Shown here in pieces: positions 9,357-17,648 of a stretch of 64,000 bases of DNA. This stretch comes from JAGWBJ01 sp034423015. GTDB lineage: Bacteria; Chloroflexota; Dehalococcoidia; Lucifugimonadales; JAGWBF01. The translations under genes were made by a program, and so were the position numbers. Position 1 is the stretch's first letter. Each line of letters begins with the position of its first letter. The notes beneath the pieces were generated by a model. The model was not told the origin of the DNA. It made no database searches and saw nothing but the letters and a program-made list of their open reading frames with translations. The stretch spans positions 92,298 to 156,297 of the forward strand of contig DAOUJG010000064.1 of NCBI GenBank assembly GCA_034423015.1. The letters run 5' to 3'.

Positions 9357-9923
9357 CTAGGCCCCGGCCCCTGCGCCGCCGGGCGCCATCCTGCCGTATC
9401 CCGCAACCCAGCCCGGGGCCGTCCCCGATCGGGTCGACACCTCCAGGTCCGTTGGGTCCAGGGTGGTCGGCAGCCGCCTGCCCAGCCAGTTGAGGAACAC
9501 CTCGCACCGGTCCCTGGAGGGAAGGTACCTCCTGAACAGGGCGTCAAGGCCCGCGAGGGGCCCCGACCTGACGTGGAGCCGATCGCCCTTGCGGAAGACC
9601 TGCCCGTAGCCGCCCTGGTTCCATGCCAGCACCCGCGACCGCACCTCCTCCACGGCGTCGTCGCCAATGGGGGACGGCCTCTCCTGCGCTGGCAGGAAGT
9701 AGGTGACGCCGGGGGTCCACATCGCCCGGGCCCAGCCCTGGGGGTCGTCGCTGCTCACCCGGCAGAAGACGTAGCCGGGGAAGAGCTCCTCCCACGCCGT
9801 CAGGCCTCTCTTTACCACGGCGATCCGGGGGTTGTACACCTCGCAGCCCCACCGGCGCATGTGCTTCTCAACCAGCGCCGACCGGTTTCGTTTCACCCTG
9901 GCAACGTACCAGTCATGGGGCAT
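9357..9923 (-). CDS. Specialised NusG paralogue (RfaH/LoaP/UpxY type antiterminator)
   Basis: 188 aa. The N-terminal NGN domain begins HDWYVARVKRNRSALVEKHM and includes EELFPGYVFCRVSSDD, the RNA-polymerase-binding face. A KOW-like C-terminal domain follows: FRKGDRLHVRSGPLAGLDALF. The start is supported by GGAGG six bases before the ATG, and it overlaps the regulator gene by 11 bp. Paralogues of this kind ride with RNA polymerase to let it read through long polysaccharide operons. The Pro/Gly/Ala-rich tail is unusual. It is not the housekeeping NusG, which sits between secE and rplK in most bacteria. Confidence 0.8.
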   Translation of the reverse strand: MPHDWYVARVKRNRSALVEKHMRRWGCEVYNPRIAVVKRGLTAWEELFPGYVFCRVSSDDPQGWARAMWTPGVTYFLPAQERPSPIGDDAVEEVRSRVLAWNQGGYGQVFRKGDRLHVRSGPLAGLDALFRRYLPSRDRCEVFLNWLGRRLPTTLDPTDLEVSTRSGTAPGWVAGYGRMAPGGAGAGA

Positions 9924-10527
9924 TGGAGTCCTCCGTGGCCCCGGGCAGCAGGGCGACGATCCTGTCTTGCGGGATGCCCAGGGTTCGTAGACGGCCCCGC
10001 TTCTCCTCCACGCCCTCCAGCGCGGCGATGATCACCCGGTCGTGGTCCGTGGGGGGCGATGCCTCCACGTCCCGCACGTGGGCGCCCAGGAACTTGCCGT
10101 TGGCCGGGGCGGAGGCGCTGTAGACGTCGATCTCCTCGATGCCGGCCTCCCTGAGCGCCAGGTAGACCAGCTCCGCCAGCTCCCCCGTCCCGAATATCGC
10201 CACCCGGGACTCGGCGTGCAGCTCCAGGGGGGCCAGCTCCTGCCGGAGGGTCTGGCGAATGGTCTGGTAGTGGCCCAGGAACCTCTGGATGTAGGAGACG
10301 GTGAGCTGGACCTTGCGGGTAAACCCCCTGGGCGTCAGGGCGTACAGCCGCCGTTTCCATCTGGCGCGGGTGACGCGGATGTACCCCTTCTGGACCAGGT
10401 TGCGCACCAGCGCGTTGGTCAGCCCCAGCGCGATCCCCAGCCTGCGGGACAGGTCCCGCTGGGTCACGTCGGGAGCGTCGTACACCTCGGTCAGGAGCCT
10501 TAGCTGCCGGTAGGTCGACGTGTCCAT
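9913..10527 (-). CDS. MarR-type EPS-associated transcriptional regulator with Rossmann-like C-terminal domain
   Basis: 204 aa from the preferred ATG (MDTSTYRQLRLL); an ATG at 10557 would add ten residues but lies almost at the predicted transcription start. The N-terminal winged helix reads VTQRDLSRRLGIALGLTNALVRNLVQKGYI, as in MarR regulators found at exopolysaccharide loci. From about residue 105 a nucleotide-binding-like fold appears (RVAIFGTGELAELVYLAL), resembling the sensor half of sugar-linked regulators. It heads the glycan operon and overlaps nusG by 11 bp. A perfect inverted repeat just upstream suggests autoregulation (inference). Confidence 0.75.
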   Translation of the reverse strand: MDTSTYRQLRLLTEVYDAPDVTQRDLSRRLGIALGLTNALVRNLVQKGYIRVTRARWKRRLYALTPRGFTRKVQLTVSYIQRFLGHYQTIRQTLRQELAPLELHAESRVAIFGTGELAELVYLALREAGIEEIDVYSASAPANGKFLGAHVRDVEASPPTDHDRVIIAALEGVEEKRGRLRTLGIPQDRIVALLPGATEDSNAP

Positions 10528-10538
10528 CGGGTCGTGGT

Positions 10539-10553
10539 GTTCACTTCGTGAAC
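10539..10553. promoter_or_regulatory. Operator candidate, perfect inverted repeat
   Basis: GTTCACTTCGTGAAC has 6-bp perfect arms around a 3-base centre. It sits 7-21 bases after the predicted start of the regulator mRNA, so a bound protein would block the promoter. Confidence 0.5.
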
Positions 10554-10566
10554 GCATCGCCCTGAC

Positions 10567-10596
10567 ATTAAGGCACCCCCGGGGGCCGGATGTCAA
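10567..10596 (-). promoter_or_regulatory. Promoter of the regulator/nusG/glycan operon
   Basis: On the minus strand TTGACA (10596-10591) and CTTAAT (10572-10567) are separated by 18 bases, a good sigma-A match. Transcription would start near 10560, immediately before the inverted repeat at 10539-10553. Confidence 0.6.
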
Positions 10597-10612
10597 GGGT
10601 CTCGGTTCGGAT

Positions 10613-10625
10613 AGTGAACGTCACT
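10613..10625. promoter_or_regulatory. Second inverted repeat in the divergent promoter region
   Basis: AGTGAACGTCACT has 5-bp perfect arms and shares the GTGAAC half-site with the repeat at 10539-10553. It lies between the two divergent promoters. A related TGACGTCA palindrome occurs at 10670-10677, just upstream of the amidase -35 box. Confidence 0.45.
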
Positions 10626-10678
10626 TTTCGGTTGTATCGTAAGGCTATGAACGTTACGGGCCATTCCATTGACGTCAC

Positions 10679-10707
10679 TTGACACCCGGTCATTCGATGG
10701 TCAAAAT
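10679..10707 (+). promoter_or_regulatory. Promoter of the amidase/aro gene cluster
   Basis: TTGACA (10679-10684) and CAAAAT (10702-10707) are 17 bases apart. The predicted start near 10714 leaves a short leader of about 30 bases before the amidase ATG. Confidence 0.55.
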
Positions 10708-10742
10708 AGGTATCCGTCCGCGATAACGTGCGAGGAGGCGGC

Positions 10743-12149
10743 ATGGACAGAGCCGACATACCGTACCTATCGGCCGGCGACCTCTCCAGGCTCATCGAGA
10801 AGAGGGAGGTCTCCCCCGTGGAGGCCGCCGAGGCCTACCTGGACCGCATCGACGACCTGGACTTCAAGTTCAACGCCTACCTGACCGTGACCCGCGACCT
10901 GGCCACGGACGCAGCCCGGCAGGCCGAGCGGGACATCGCCGCGGGCAACCACCGGGGCCCCATGCACGGCGTGCCCGTGGCCGTCAAGGACCAGTTCTGG
11001 AGCAAGGGCGTCCGCTCCACCGGCGGGTCGCGGATACTGATGGACTTCGTTCCCGACGACGACGCCACGGTGATCGCCAACCTGAAGAAGGCCGGCGCCG
11101 TCCTGCTGGGCAAGACCAACGTCACCGAGTTCGCCGTCACCGGCTACACCCACCGGTTCAGCACCCCGCGCAACCCCTGGGACCTGGACCGCTACACCGG
11201 CGGCTCCAGCGGCGGTTCCGGGGCCGCCACCGGGGCGTTCATGTGCGCCACCTCCCTAGGCGAGGACACCGGCGGCTCCATACGATGCCCGGCCACCTGG
11301 TGCGGCCTGGTGGGACACCGGCCCTCCTGGGGCAGGGTCAGCCGGTACGGCGTCATGCGGGGAGTCTGGTCCATGGACGCCGTAGGCCCCATCTCCAGGA
11401 CCGTGGAGGACGCGGCCATCACCATGGGGGCCATCGCCGGTCACGACCCCAAGGACCCATATACGTCCGACACCCCTGTCCCCGACTACCGGGCCGCCCT
11501 GGACGGGGACGTGAGGGGGATGAAGGTGGGCGTCATCTCCGAGATCATGCACAGCGACCTGGTCGAGTCCGAGGTCCGGGACGCCGTGTCCCAGGCGACA
11601 ACGGTCCTGGGCGGCCTGGGGGCCACGGTGGAGGAGGTGTCCATACCCCTCTCCACCGCGGCCAGCGCCGTCTCGGGCACGTTGCTGGGAGTGGAGCCCG
11701 CCGCCACCCACCGCAAGTGGGTGCGGGAGCGGCTGCAGGACTACGGGCACGACAACCGCATCGGCCTGGTCGTCGGCAGCATCATGCCGGCCCAGGCCTA
11801 CTACAAGGCCCAGAAGCTCAGGTCCATGATCAAGGGCCAGGTGCATGCCGCTCTGGACACCTACGACGTGCTGGTGCTTCCCACCAGCGGCAGGCCGGCC
11901 CCCGAGGTGGAGGACGACCCGGTCATCACCAGCAAGGAGACCTCCTCCAGGCTGGCGTTCCTGTTCACCCGCATCTTCAACCTCGCCAGCGCCCCGGCCC
12001 TGTCGGTGCCCTGCGGGTTCACCTCCGGCGGCCTCCCCATCGGGATGCAGATCGGGGGCCGGCCCTTCGGAGACGACGTGGTGCTGAAGGTGGCCCACGC
12101 CTACGAGCAGGCCACACCCTGGCACACCATGAGGCCCACCCATGCCTAA
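10743..12149 (+). CDS. Amidase (GatA/amidase signature family)
   Basis: 468 aa. The ATG at 10743 is chosen because AGGAGG precedes it by four bases; a GTG 15 bases upstream is open. The Ser-cisSer-Lys triad is visible: Lys in VAVKDQFW, the cis-Ser in GGSSGGSGAATG and the nucleophile in GEDTGGSIRCPA. The family hydrolyses amides or serves as GatA in tRNA amidation. No gatB or gatC is adjacent, and the partner genes are catabolic, so a free-standing amide hydrolase is likelier. The stop overlaps the next start by 8 bp. Confidence 0.85.
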   Translation: MDRADIPYLSAGDLSRLIEKREVSPVEAAEAYLDRIDDLDFKFNAYLTVTRDLATDAARQAERDIAAGNHRGPMHGVPVAVKDQFWSKGVRSTGGSRILMDFVPDDDATVIANLKKAGAVLLGKTNVTEFAVTGYTHRFSTPRNPWDLDRYTGGSSGGSGAATGAFMCATSLGEDTGGSIRCPATWCGLVGHRPSWGRVSRYGVMRGVWSMDAVGPISRTVEDAAITMGAIAGHDPKDPYTSDTPVPDYRAALDGDVRGMKVGVISEIMHSDLVESEVRDAVSQATTVLGGLGATVEEVSIPLSTAASAVSGTLLGVEPAATHRKWVRERLQDYGHDNRIGLVVGSIMPAQAYYKAQKLRSMIKGQVHAALDTYDVLVLPTSGRPAPEVEDDPVITSKETSSRLAFLFTRIFNLASAPALSVPCGFTSGGLPIGMQIGGRPFGDDVVLKVAHAYEQATPWHTMRPTHA

Positions 12150-13626
12150 TACGACATCGCGCTACGACGTGATCGTGGTCGGCGCCGGCAACGCTGCCCT
12201 GACCGCTGCTCTATCCGCCTCCCAGGCCGGGGCCAGGGTCCTGGTGCTGGAGAAGGCCCCCGAGGCGGAGAGGGGCGGCAACAGCCGGTTCAGCGGCGGC
12301 CTGTTCCGCTTCGCCTACGACGGCATCGAGGAGCTGAAGCCCTTCCGCCGGGACCTCTCCCCCGCCGATTGGGACCGGGTTGAAGCGGGCCACTACGACA
12401 CCGACCGCTACTACCAGGACATCATGCGGGTGACCCAGGGCCAGGCCGACCGGGAGCTGTCCCTCAAGCTGACCGGCGAGTCCTACTCCACCCTGGCCTG
12501 GATGACCGGGCTGGGCGTGGACTGGGACTGGACCTCCCTCTGGTCCGTCGACTCGGGTGAGCGCCTGCGGTTCAACCCCGGCGCAGTGCTGGAGGCCAGG
12601 AACAAGGGCGTCGGCCTCATGGACTCCCTCTACCGGGCGGTGGGCCTAGCGTCCATAGACGTGGCCTACGGCGCCAAGATGACGGCCTTCCTCCAGGACG
12701 GCCGCGGCGGGGTCACCGGGGTGCGCATCCGCACGCCCGATGGCACCGAAGACGCCCCCGCCGGCGCCGTAGTCCTGGCGTCGGGCGGATTCGAGGCCAA
12801 CGCGGAGATGCGGGCCCGCTATCTGGGCCACGGGTGGGACCAGGTGAAGGTTCGCGGGACCAAGTTCAACACGGGAGAGACCCTGCGCCTGGCCCTGGAG
12901 CTGGGCGCCAAGCCCGTGGGCCACTGGCAGGGCTGCCATGCTACCCCGGTGGACGGCGACTCGGCGCCCGTGGGCGACCTGCGCCTCACGGACAGGACCA
13001 ACCGCCTCTCCTATCCCTACTCCATCATGGTCAACGTGCTGGGGCGTCGCTTCATCGACGAGGGAGAGGACACTGGGGGCTATACCTATGCCAAGACGGG
13101 GCGGGCCGTCCTGACCCAGCCCGGCGCCATCGCCTACCAGATATTCGACGCCAAGACGGTCCACCTGCTGGAGGAGCGGTACTCCACCGGGGCGCCGGTG
13201 GTCTCCGAGACCATCGAGGGGCTGGCCGGCGGTCTCTCCATTCCCGCGGACGCCCTGTCCCAGACCGTGGCCGAGTACAACGCCGCCGTGCTGCCGGGGA
13301 GGTTCGACCCCGCGGTGAAGGACGGCAAGGGAACGGCGGGGCTGGAGCCTCCCAAGTCCAACTGGGCGCTGCCCCTGGACACGCCCCCCTACACGGCATA
13401 CTCCGTGGCCTGCGGCATCACCTTCACCTACGGGGGCATCCAGATCGATACCCAGGCGCGGGTCATCGACACCGAGGACAACCCGGTCCCCGGCCTCTAC
13501 GCCACCGGGGAGATAACCGGGGGCTTCTTCTTCCACAACTACCCCGGCGGCACCGGCCTGATGCGCGGCGCGGTGTTCGGGCGCATCGCCGGGGCCAACG
13601 CCGCCGCCGAGGGTGCGGGCAAGTAG
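12142..13626 (+). CDS. FAD-dependent oxidoreductase, fumarate reductase/TcuA-like flavoprotein
   Basis: 494 aa. The N-terminal FAD dinucleotide fold is DVIVVGAGNAALTAALSASQAG, followed by GGNSRFSGGLFRF, typical of tricarballylate dehydrogenase TcuA and fumarate reductase flavoproteins. VVLASGGFEANAEM and the C-terminal LYATGEITGGFFFHNYPGG complete the FAD site and capping region. No signal peptide or heme domain is present, so it is cytoplasmic. It sits between an amidase and a PrpD-like protein, consistent with oxidation of a dicarboxylate- or tricarboxylate-like acid. The substrate is not known. Confidence 0.8.
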   Translation: MPNTTSRYDVIVVGAGNAALTAALSASQAGARVLVLEKAPEAERGGNSRFSGGLFRFAYDGIEELKPFRRDLSPADWDRVEAGHYDTDRYYQDIMRVTQGQADRELSLKLTGESYSTLAWMTGLGVDWDWTSLWSVDSGERLRFNPGAVLEARNKGVGLMDSLYRAVGLASIDVAYGAKMTAFLQDGRGGVTGVRIRTPDGTEDAPAGAVVLASGGFEANAEMRARYLGHGWDQVKVRGTKFNTGETLRLALELGAKPVGHWQGCHATPVDGDSAPVGDLRLTDRTNRLSYPYSIMVNVLGRRFIDEGEDTGGYTYAKTGRAVLTQPGAIAYQIFDAKTVHLLEERYSTGAPVVSETIEGLAGGLSIPADALSQTVAEYNAAVLPGRFDPAVKDGKGTAGLEPPKSNWALPLDTPPYTAYSVACGITFTYGGIQIDTQARVIDTEDNPVPGLYATGEITGGFFFHNYPGGTGLMRGAVFGRIAGANAAAEGAGK

Positions 13627-13629
13627 CTG

Positions 13630-14991
13630 ATGGACGAGACCCGCCGCCTGGCCGAGTTCGCGGCGGGGCGCCGTTACCAGGACCTCCCGCCCTCCGTCGT
13701 CGAGGCGGTCCGGGTCTACGTGCTCGACAACCTGGCCAGCGGCCTGGTGGGCTCCCGCACTCCCTGGGCCGACATGGTCGGCGGCCTAGCCCGCGAGACG
13801 GCCCCCGACGGCCCCTGCTCCGTGTTCCAGCGCCCCTGGACCACGTCCCCGTCCCACGCGGCCCTGGTCAACGGGACCATGATCGGCGGCTTCGAGACGG
13901 ACCACGCCTTCGTCCCCGGCTCCTGTCACCCCAGCGCCGCCGTCTTTCCCGCGGCCCTGGCCGTCGCCGAGAAGCGCCGGCTGGACGGACGGTCCTTCAT
14001 CGCGGCGGTGGCCGCCGGCTACGAGCTGGCGTGCCGGGTGGGCGTGGCCGCCACCCGGTCGGTGGAGGACCAGCGGGGGTTCCACGGCCCGGGGACCAAC
14101 GCGCCCTTCGGCGGGGCGGCGGGCGCGGGCCGCGCAATGGGGCTGGACACCGAGGCGATGGTCAACGCCCTGGGCATCGCCGGCTCCCACGCCGGCGGGC
14201 TGCTGGAGTTCGCCCGGGAGGGCGCCATGACCAAGCGCCTCCACGTGGGCCGCGGCGCCCAGATGGGGCTGGAGAGCGCCCTCCTGGCCTCCCGGGGGTT
14301 CACCGGCCCCTCCACCGTCCTGGAGGGTGAGAAGGGGTTTCTGCGCGTCTACTCTCCCAGCCCCCGCCCCGAGCTTCTGCTGGAGGGCCTTGGAGAGCGT
14401 TACCTGCTCATGGACATGCTGGTCAAGGCCTACCCCTGCCACGCCTCCTTCCACCCAGTCGTCGAGGGCATCCACCGTCTCAGGGCCGGCGGCGGCATGG
14501 GGCCGGGCCCCGTCGAGTCCGTCCGGGTGGTGGGGTACGAGCGTATAATAAAGCGCCACGACCAGCGGGAGCCCACCAGCGTCCTGGGCGCCCAGTACAG
14601 CCTGCCCTTCTCCGTGGCCGTCGCCCTCTGCCGGGACATCGCCGACCCCCTCACCTACAGCGAGGAGACCCTGTGGGACCCCGCCATCCGGAAACTGGCG
14701 TCGTCTGTGGAGCTGGCCGTGGACGGGGAGCGGTTCGGCAGGCCCGGCGGCCCGGCCGCCGAGGTGTCCCTGACCGTGGGAGGCGCTGTCCGCACCTTCC
14801 AGGTGTCGGGCTGGAAGGGCGCTCCCGGCAACCCCTACACCTTCGACGAGATGGCCGGCAAGTTCCGGCGTTACGCGGCTGGGTCCCTGGACCCGGTGAG
14901 GATCGAGCAGGTGGTGCGGACAGTCTCGGCCCTGGAGGACGCCGACGTGGGAGACCTGGCCGCGTTGCTGAGGACGGAGGGGCCCCGATGA
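13630..14991 (+). CDS. MmgE/PrpD family protein
   Basis: 453 aa, the normal length of the family (2-methylcitrate dehydratase, cis-aconitate decarboxylase). It begins RRLAEFAAGRRYQDLPPSVVEAVRVYVLDNLASGLVG, the helical N-terminus. It includes FETDHAFVPGSCHPSAAVFPAALA, corresponding to the conserved DD/H region near the active site, and KRLHVGRGAQMGLESALLA. It starts 3 bp after the flavoprotein stop. With TcuA-like and amidase neighbours it may act in breakdown of a tricarboxylic or branched acid (inference). Its stop overlaps the aroE start. Confidence 0.82.
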   Translation: MDETRRLAEFAAGRRYQDLPPSVVEAVRVYVLDNLASGLVGSRTPWADMVGGLARETAPDGPCSVFQRPWTTSPSHAALVNGTMIGGFETDHAFVPGSCHPSAAVFPAALAVAEKRRLDGRSFIAAVAAGYELACRVGVAATRSVEDQRGFHGPGTNAPFGGAAGAGRAMGLDTEAMVNALGIAGSHAGGLLEFAREGAMTKRLHVGRGAQMGLESALLASRGFTGPSTVLEGEKGFLRVYSPSPRPELLLEGLGERYLLMDMLVKAYPCHASFHPVVEGIHRLRAGGGMGPGPVESVRVVGYERIIKRHDQREPTSVLGAQYSLPFSVAVALCRDIADPLTYSEETLWDPAIRKLASSVELAVDGERFGRPGGPAAEVSLTVGGAVRTFQVSGWKGAPGNPYTFDEMAGKFRRYAAGSLDPVRIEQVVRTVSALEDADVGDLAALLRTEGPR

Positions 14992-15851
14992 TGGTCCGAG
15001 GCGTCGGCATCATCGGATACCCCATCCGCCACTCCATCTCCCCGGTGTTCCAGCAGGCGGCCCTGGACCACCACTCGCTGGACGCCACGTACACGGCGTG
15101 GGAGGTGACCCCCGAGGGGCTCGGCGATTTCATGGCCGAGCTGCGGCGGGCCGACGCCCTGGGCATCAACGTGACCGTCCCCCACAAGGAGACAGTGATA
15201 TCCTACCTGGACGAGGTCGACGGCTGGGCCTCCGACGCGGGCGCGGTCAACACCGTTCGCAAGGACGGCGCCGCCCTCGTGGGACACAACACTGACGGCA
15301 TCGGCTTTCTCCGGGCTCTCGAGGGGGAGGCCGGGTTCTCTCCCCAGGGGAGGAGGGCGCTGGTCGTCGGGGCGGGCGGCTCCGCCAGGGCGGTGGCCCT
15401 GGCCCTGGCCCGGTCCGGCGTCGCCTCCATCACCATCGCCAACCGCACGCTCCGGAGGGCCGGGGACCTGGCCGCCGCCGTATCCGGCCGGGGGGCGCCG
15501 CCAGGGCGGCAGGCTCCGCCGGACGTAACGGCCGTCTCACTGGAGCAGGTAAAGGACGCTGCCTCCTCAGCCGACCTGATCGTCAACTGCACTACCCTGG
15601 GTATGAGGCACGGGCCCGACGAGGCGGGGACGCCGCTGAGGGCGGACCGTATACCTTCCCGCGCCCTGGTCTACGACCTGGTGTATAATCCTCCCGATAC
15701 GCCCCTGCTGATTGAGGCAAGGAAGGCCGGGGCCGACACGCTGGGAGGCTTGGCGATGCTCGTCTACCAGGGGGCCGCCGCCTTCGAGTACTGGACGGGG
15801 CTGGAGGCGCCGGTGGGGGTGATGATGAAGGCGGCGAGAGGGGCGTTGTGA
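14988..15851 (+). CDS. aroE: Shikimate dehydrogenase
   Basis: 287 aa. It reduces 3-dehydroshikimate with NADPH. Visible are the substrate site GYPIRHSISPVFQQAAL, the catalytic Lys in NVTVPHKETV, the Asp in HNTDGIGF and the NADP fold VVGAGGSARAVALAL with NRT. The C-terminal GGLAMLVYQGAAAFEYWTG is the family signature. The start overlaps the PrpD stop (ATGA), and a second ATG follows directly. It is the first gene of an aroE-C-K-B operon. Confidence 0.93.
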   Translation: MMVRGVGIIGYPIRHSISPVFQQAALDHHSLDATYTAWEVTPEGLGDFMAELRRADALGINVTVPHKETVISYLDEVDGWASDAGAVNTVRKDGAALVGHNTDGIGFLRALEGEAGFSPQGRRALVVGAGGSARAVALALARSGVASITIANRTLRRAGDLAAAVSGRGAPPGRQAPPDVTAVSLEQVKDAASSADLIVNCTTLGMRHGPDEAGTPLRADRIPSRALVYDLVYNPPDTPLLIEARKAGADTLGGLAMLVYQGAAAFEYWTGLEAPVGVMMKAARGAL

Positions 15852-15888
15852 CAAGTCCACCGGCAGCGGCAGCCTCCGGGAGGTTCCA

Positions 15889-17073
15889 TTGGTCCGGTTC
15901 CTGACGGCGGGAGAGTCCCACGGGCAGGGCTTGGTGGTCATCGTCGAGGGCGTCCCGGCGGGGCTCCCCCTGGACGAAGACTACATCGGCGCACACCTGG
16001 CCCGGCGGCAGCGGGGCTACGGCCGGGGCGGCCGGATGCTCATAGAGCGGGACCGGGCGGTCATCCTCTCCGGCGTGCGCCACGGCCTGACCCTGGGAAG
16101 CCCCATCGGGATGACCCTGGAGAACCGCGACTGGGTCAACTGGCAGGAGTCCATGAGCGTCGTCCCGGTGGAGGGCGAGGTGGCGCGCATTACCCGGCTG
16201 CGCCCGGGCCACGCCGACCTCCCCGGGACCATGAAGTATGGCTTCCAGGACGTGCGCAACGTCCTGGAGCGGGCCAGCGCCAGGGAGACGGCCGCCAGGG
16301 TGGCCGCGGGCGCCGTGGCCCTGAGGTTGCTGGAGGAGTTCGGCATCGAGCTGCACAGCCACTCGGTATCCATAGGCGGCGTGTGGGCCAACCCTCGTGA
16401 GCCCATAGACTGGCAGTCCGTCGAGGAGTCCCCCGTGCACTGTGCCGACCCCGAGGCGGGGCCCAGGATGATGGCCGTCATCGACCGGGCCAAGGAGGCC
16501 GGCGATACCGTCGGAGGCGTGGTGGAGGTGGTGGCCACCGGCGTGCCCATGGGGCTGGGCTCCCACGTCCAGTGGGACAGGAGGATAGACGGCCTCATCG
16601 CCCAGGCCCTCATGTCCATCAACGCCGTGAAGGCAGCCTCCATCGGCGAGGGCTGGGAGTCGGTGGACCGCATGGGCTCCCAGGTCCACGACGTGATAGA
16701 GCCGGTCACCGACCCATCCCGGCCCTGGCAGCGGCGGACCAACCGCTCCGGGGGCACCGAGGGGGGGATGACCAACGGTATGCCCCTGGTGGCCCGGTTC
16801 GCTATCAAGCCCATATCCACCCTGGTCAAGCCGCTACCGTCGGTGGACCTGGACACGGGCGAGGTGGTCCAGGCCCACTACGAGCGCTCCGATGTGTGCC
16901 AGGTGCCGCCGGCCGGGGTCATCGGCGAGGCCATGGTGGCCCTGGTGCTGGCCGACGTCCTGATGGAGAAGTTCGGCGGCGACAGCATCGAGGAGACCCG
17001 CCGCAACCACCGGGCCTACCTGCAGACAGTGGGCCCCCGGAAGGGTCCTTCGGGCCCGGAATGCCGGGAGTAA
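15889..17073 (+). CDS. aroC: Chorismate synthase
   Basis: 394 aa. It converts EPSP to chorismate using reduced FMN. The TTG start is supported by GGGAGG five bases upstream and by the usual N-terminus VRFLTAGESHGQGL. Signatures seen are GESHG, RPGHADLPG followed by KYG, and RASARETAARVAAGA. Its stop shares bases with the shikimate kinase start (TAATG). It forms the shikimate operon with its neighbours. Confidence 0.95.
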   Translation: MVRFLTAGESHGQGLVVIVEGVPAGLPLDEDYIGAHLARRQRGYGRGGRMLIERDRAVILSGVRHGLTLGSPIGMTLENRDWVNWQESMSVVPVEGEVARITRLRPGHADLPGTMKYGFQDVRNVLERASARETAARVAAGAVALRLLEEFGIELHSHSVSIGGVWANPREPIDWQSVEESPVHCADPEAGPRMMAVIDRAKEAGDTVGGVVEVVATGVPMGLGSHVQWDRRIDGLIAQALMSINAVKAASIGEGWESVDRMGSQVHDVIEPVTDPSRPWQRRTNRSGGTEGGMTNGMPLVARFAIKPISTLVKPLPSVDLDTGEVVQAHYERSDVCQVPPAGVIGEAMVALVLADVLMEKFGGDSIEETRRNHRAYLQTVGPRKGPSGPECRE

Positions 17074-17648
17074 TGGAAGCGGACGCCCTCCCCCGGAACG
17101 TCATCCTCATCGGGTTCTCCGGCACGGGAAAGACCCGGGTGGGCAGGGAGGTGTCCCGCCTCCTGGGCTGGGAGTTCGTCGACACCGACGAGGAGATCGA
17201 ACGCAGTGCCGGCAAGCCGGTCCGCCGCATCTTCGCCGAGGACGGAGAGGCCGCCTTCAGGGACCGGGAGCGGGCCCAGGTCCGCGAGGCCTGCCGGGGG
17301 GAGCGCCGGGTTGTCTCCACGGGCGGCGGCGCGCCGGTGGACCCCGAGAACCGCGCCGCGATGCTGAGCGGGGGGGCCGTGGTCTGCCTGGACGCCCAGC
17401 CCTCGGCCATCTACCGCAGGCTCGTCGAGGACGCAGGCAACTCCGTGGCCGGGCGTCCCATGCTCGCGGGGTCCGACCCACTGGGCCGTATCGCCTCCCT
17501 CAAGGAAGAGCGGCGGGCGTCCTACGCCTCCGCCCACCACACCGTAGCCACCGACGGCCTGACGGTGGAGGAGGTGGCCGGAAGGGTCGTGGAGCTGGTC
17601 GGCCTCGCCCGCCGGGGGACGGAGGTGTCCCCCCGGGGGAGAGGATGA
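17073..17648 (+). CDS. aroK: Shikimate kinase
   Basis: 191 aa from ATG 17073, which overlaps the aroC stop as TAATG; an in-frame ATG 12 bases upstream is possible. It phosphorylates shikimate with ATP. The P-loop is LIGFSGTGKTRVGR, the substrate Asp is in FVDTDEEIER, the shikimate-binding arginine is in FRDRERAQV, and the glycine-rich STGGGAPVDPENR follows. The stop overlaps the aroB start (ATGA). Confidence 0.93.
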   Translation: MEADALPRNVILIGFSGTGKTRVGREVSRLLGWEFVDTDEEIERSAGKPVRRIFAEDGEAAFRDRERAQVREACRGERRVVSTGGGAPVDPENRAAMLSGGAVVCLDAQPSAIYRRLVEDAGNSVAGRPMLAGSDPLGRIASLKEERRASYASAHHTVATDGLTVEEVAGRVVELVGLARRGTEVSPRGRG

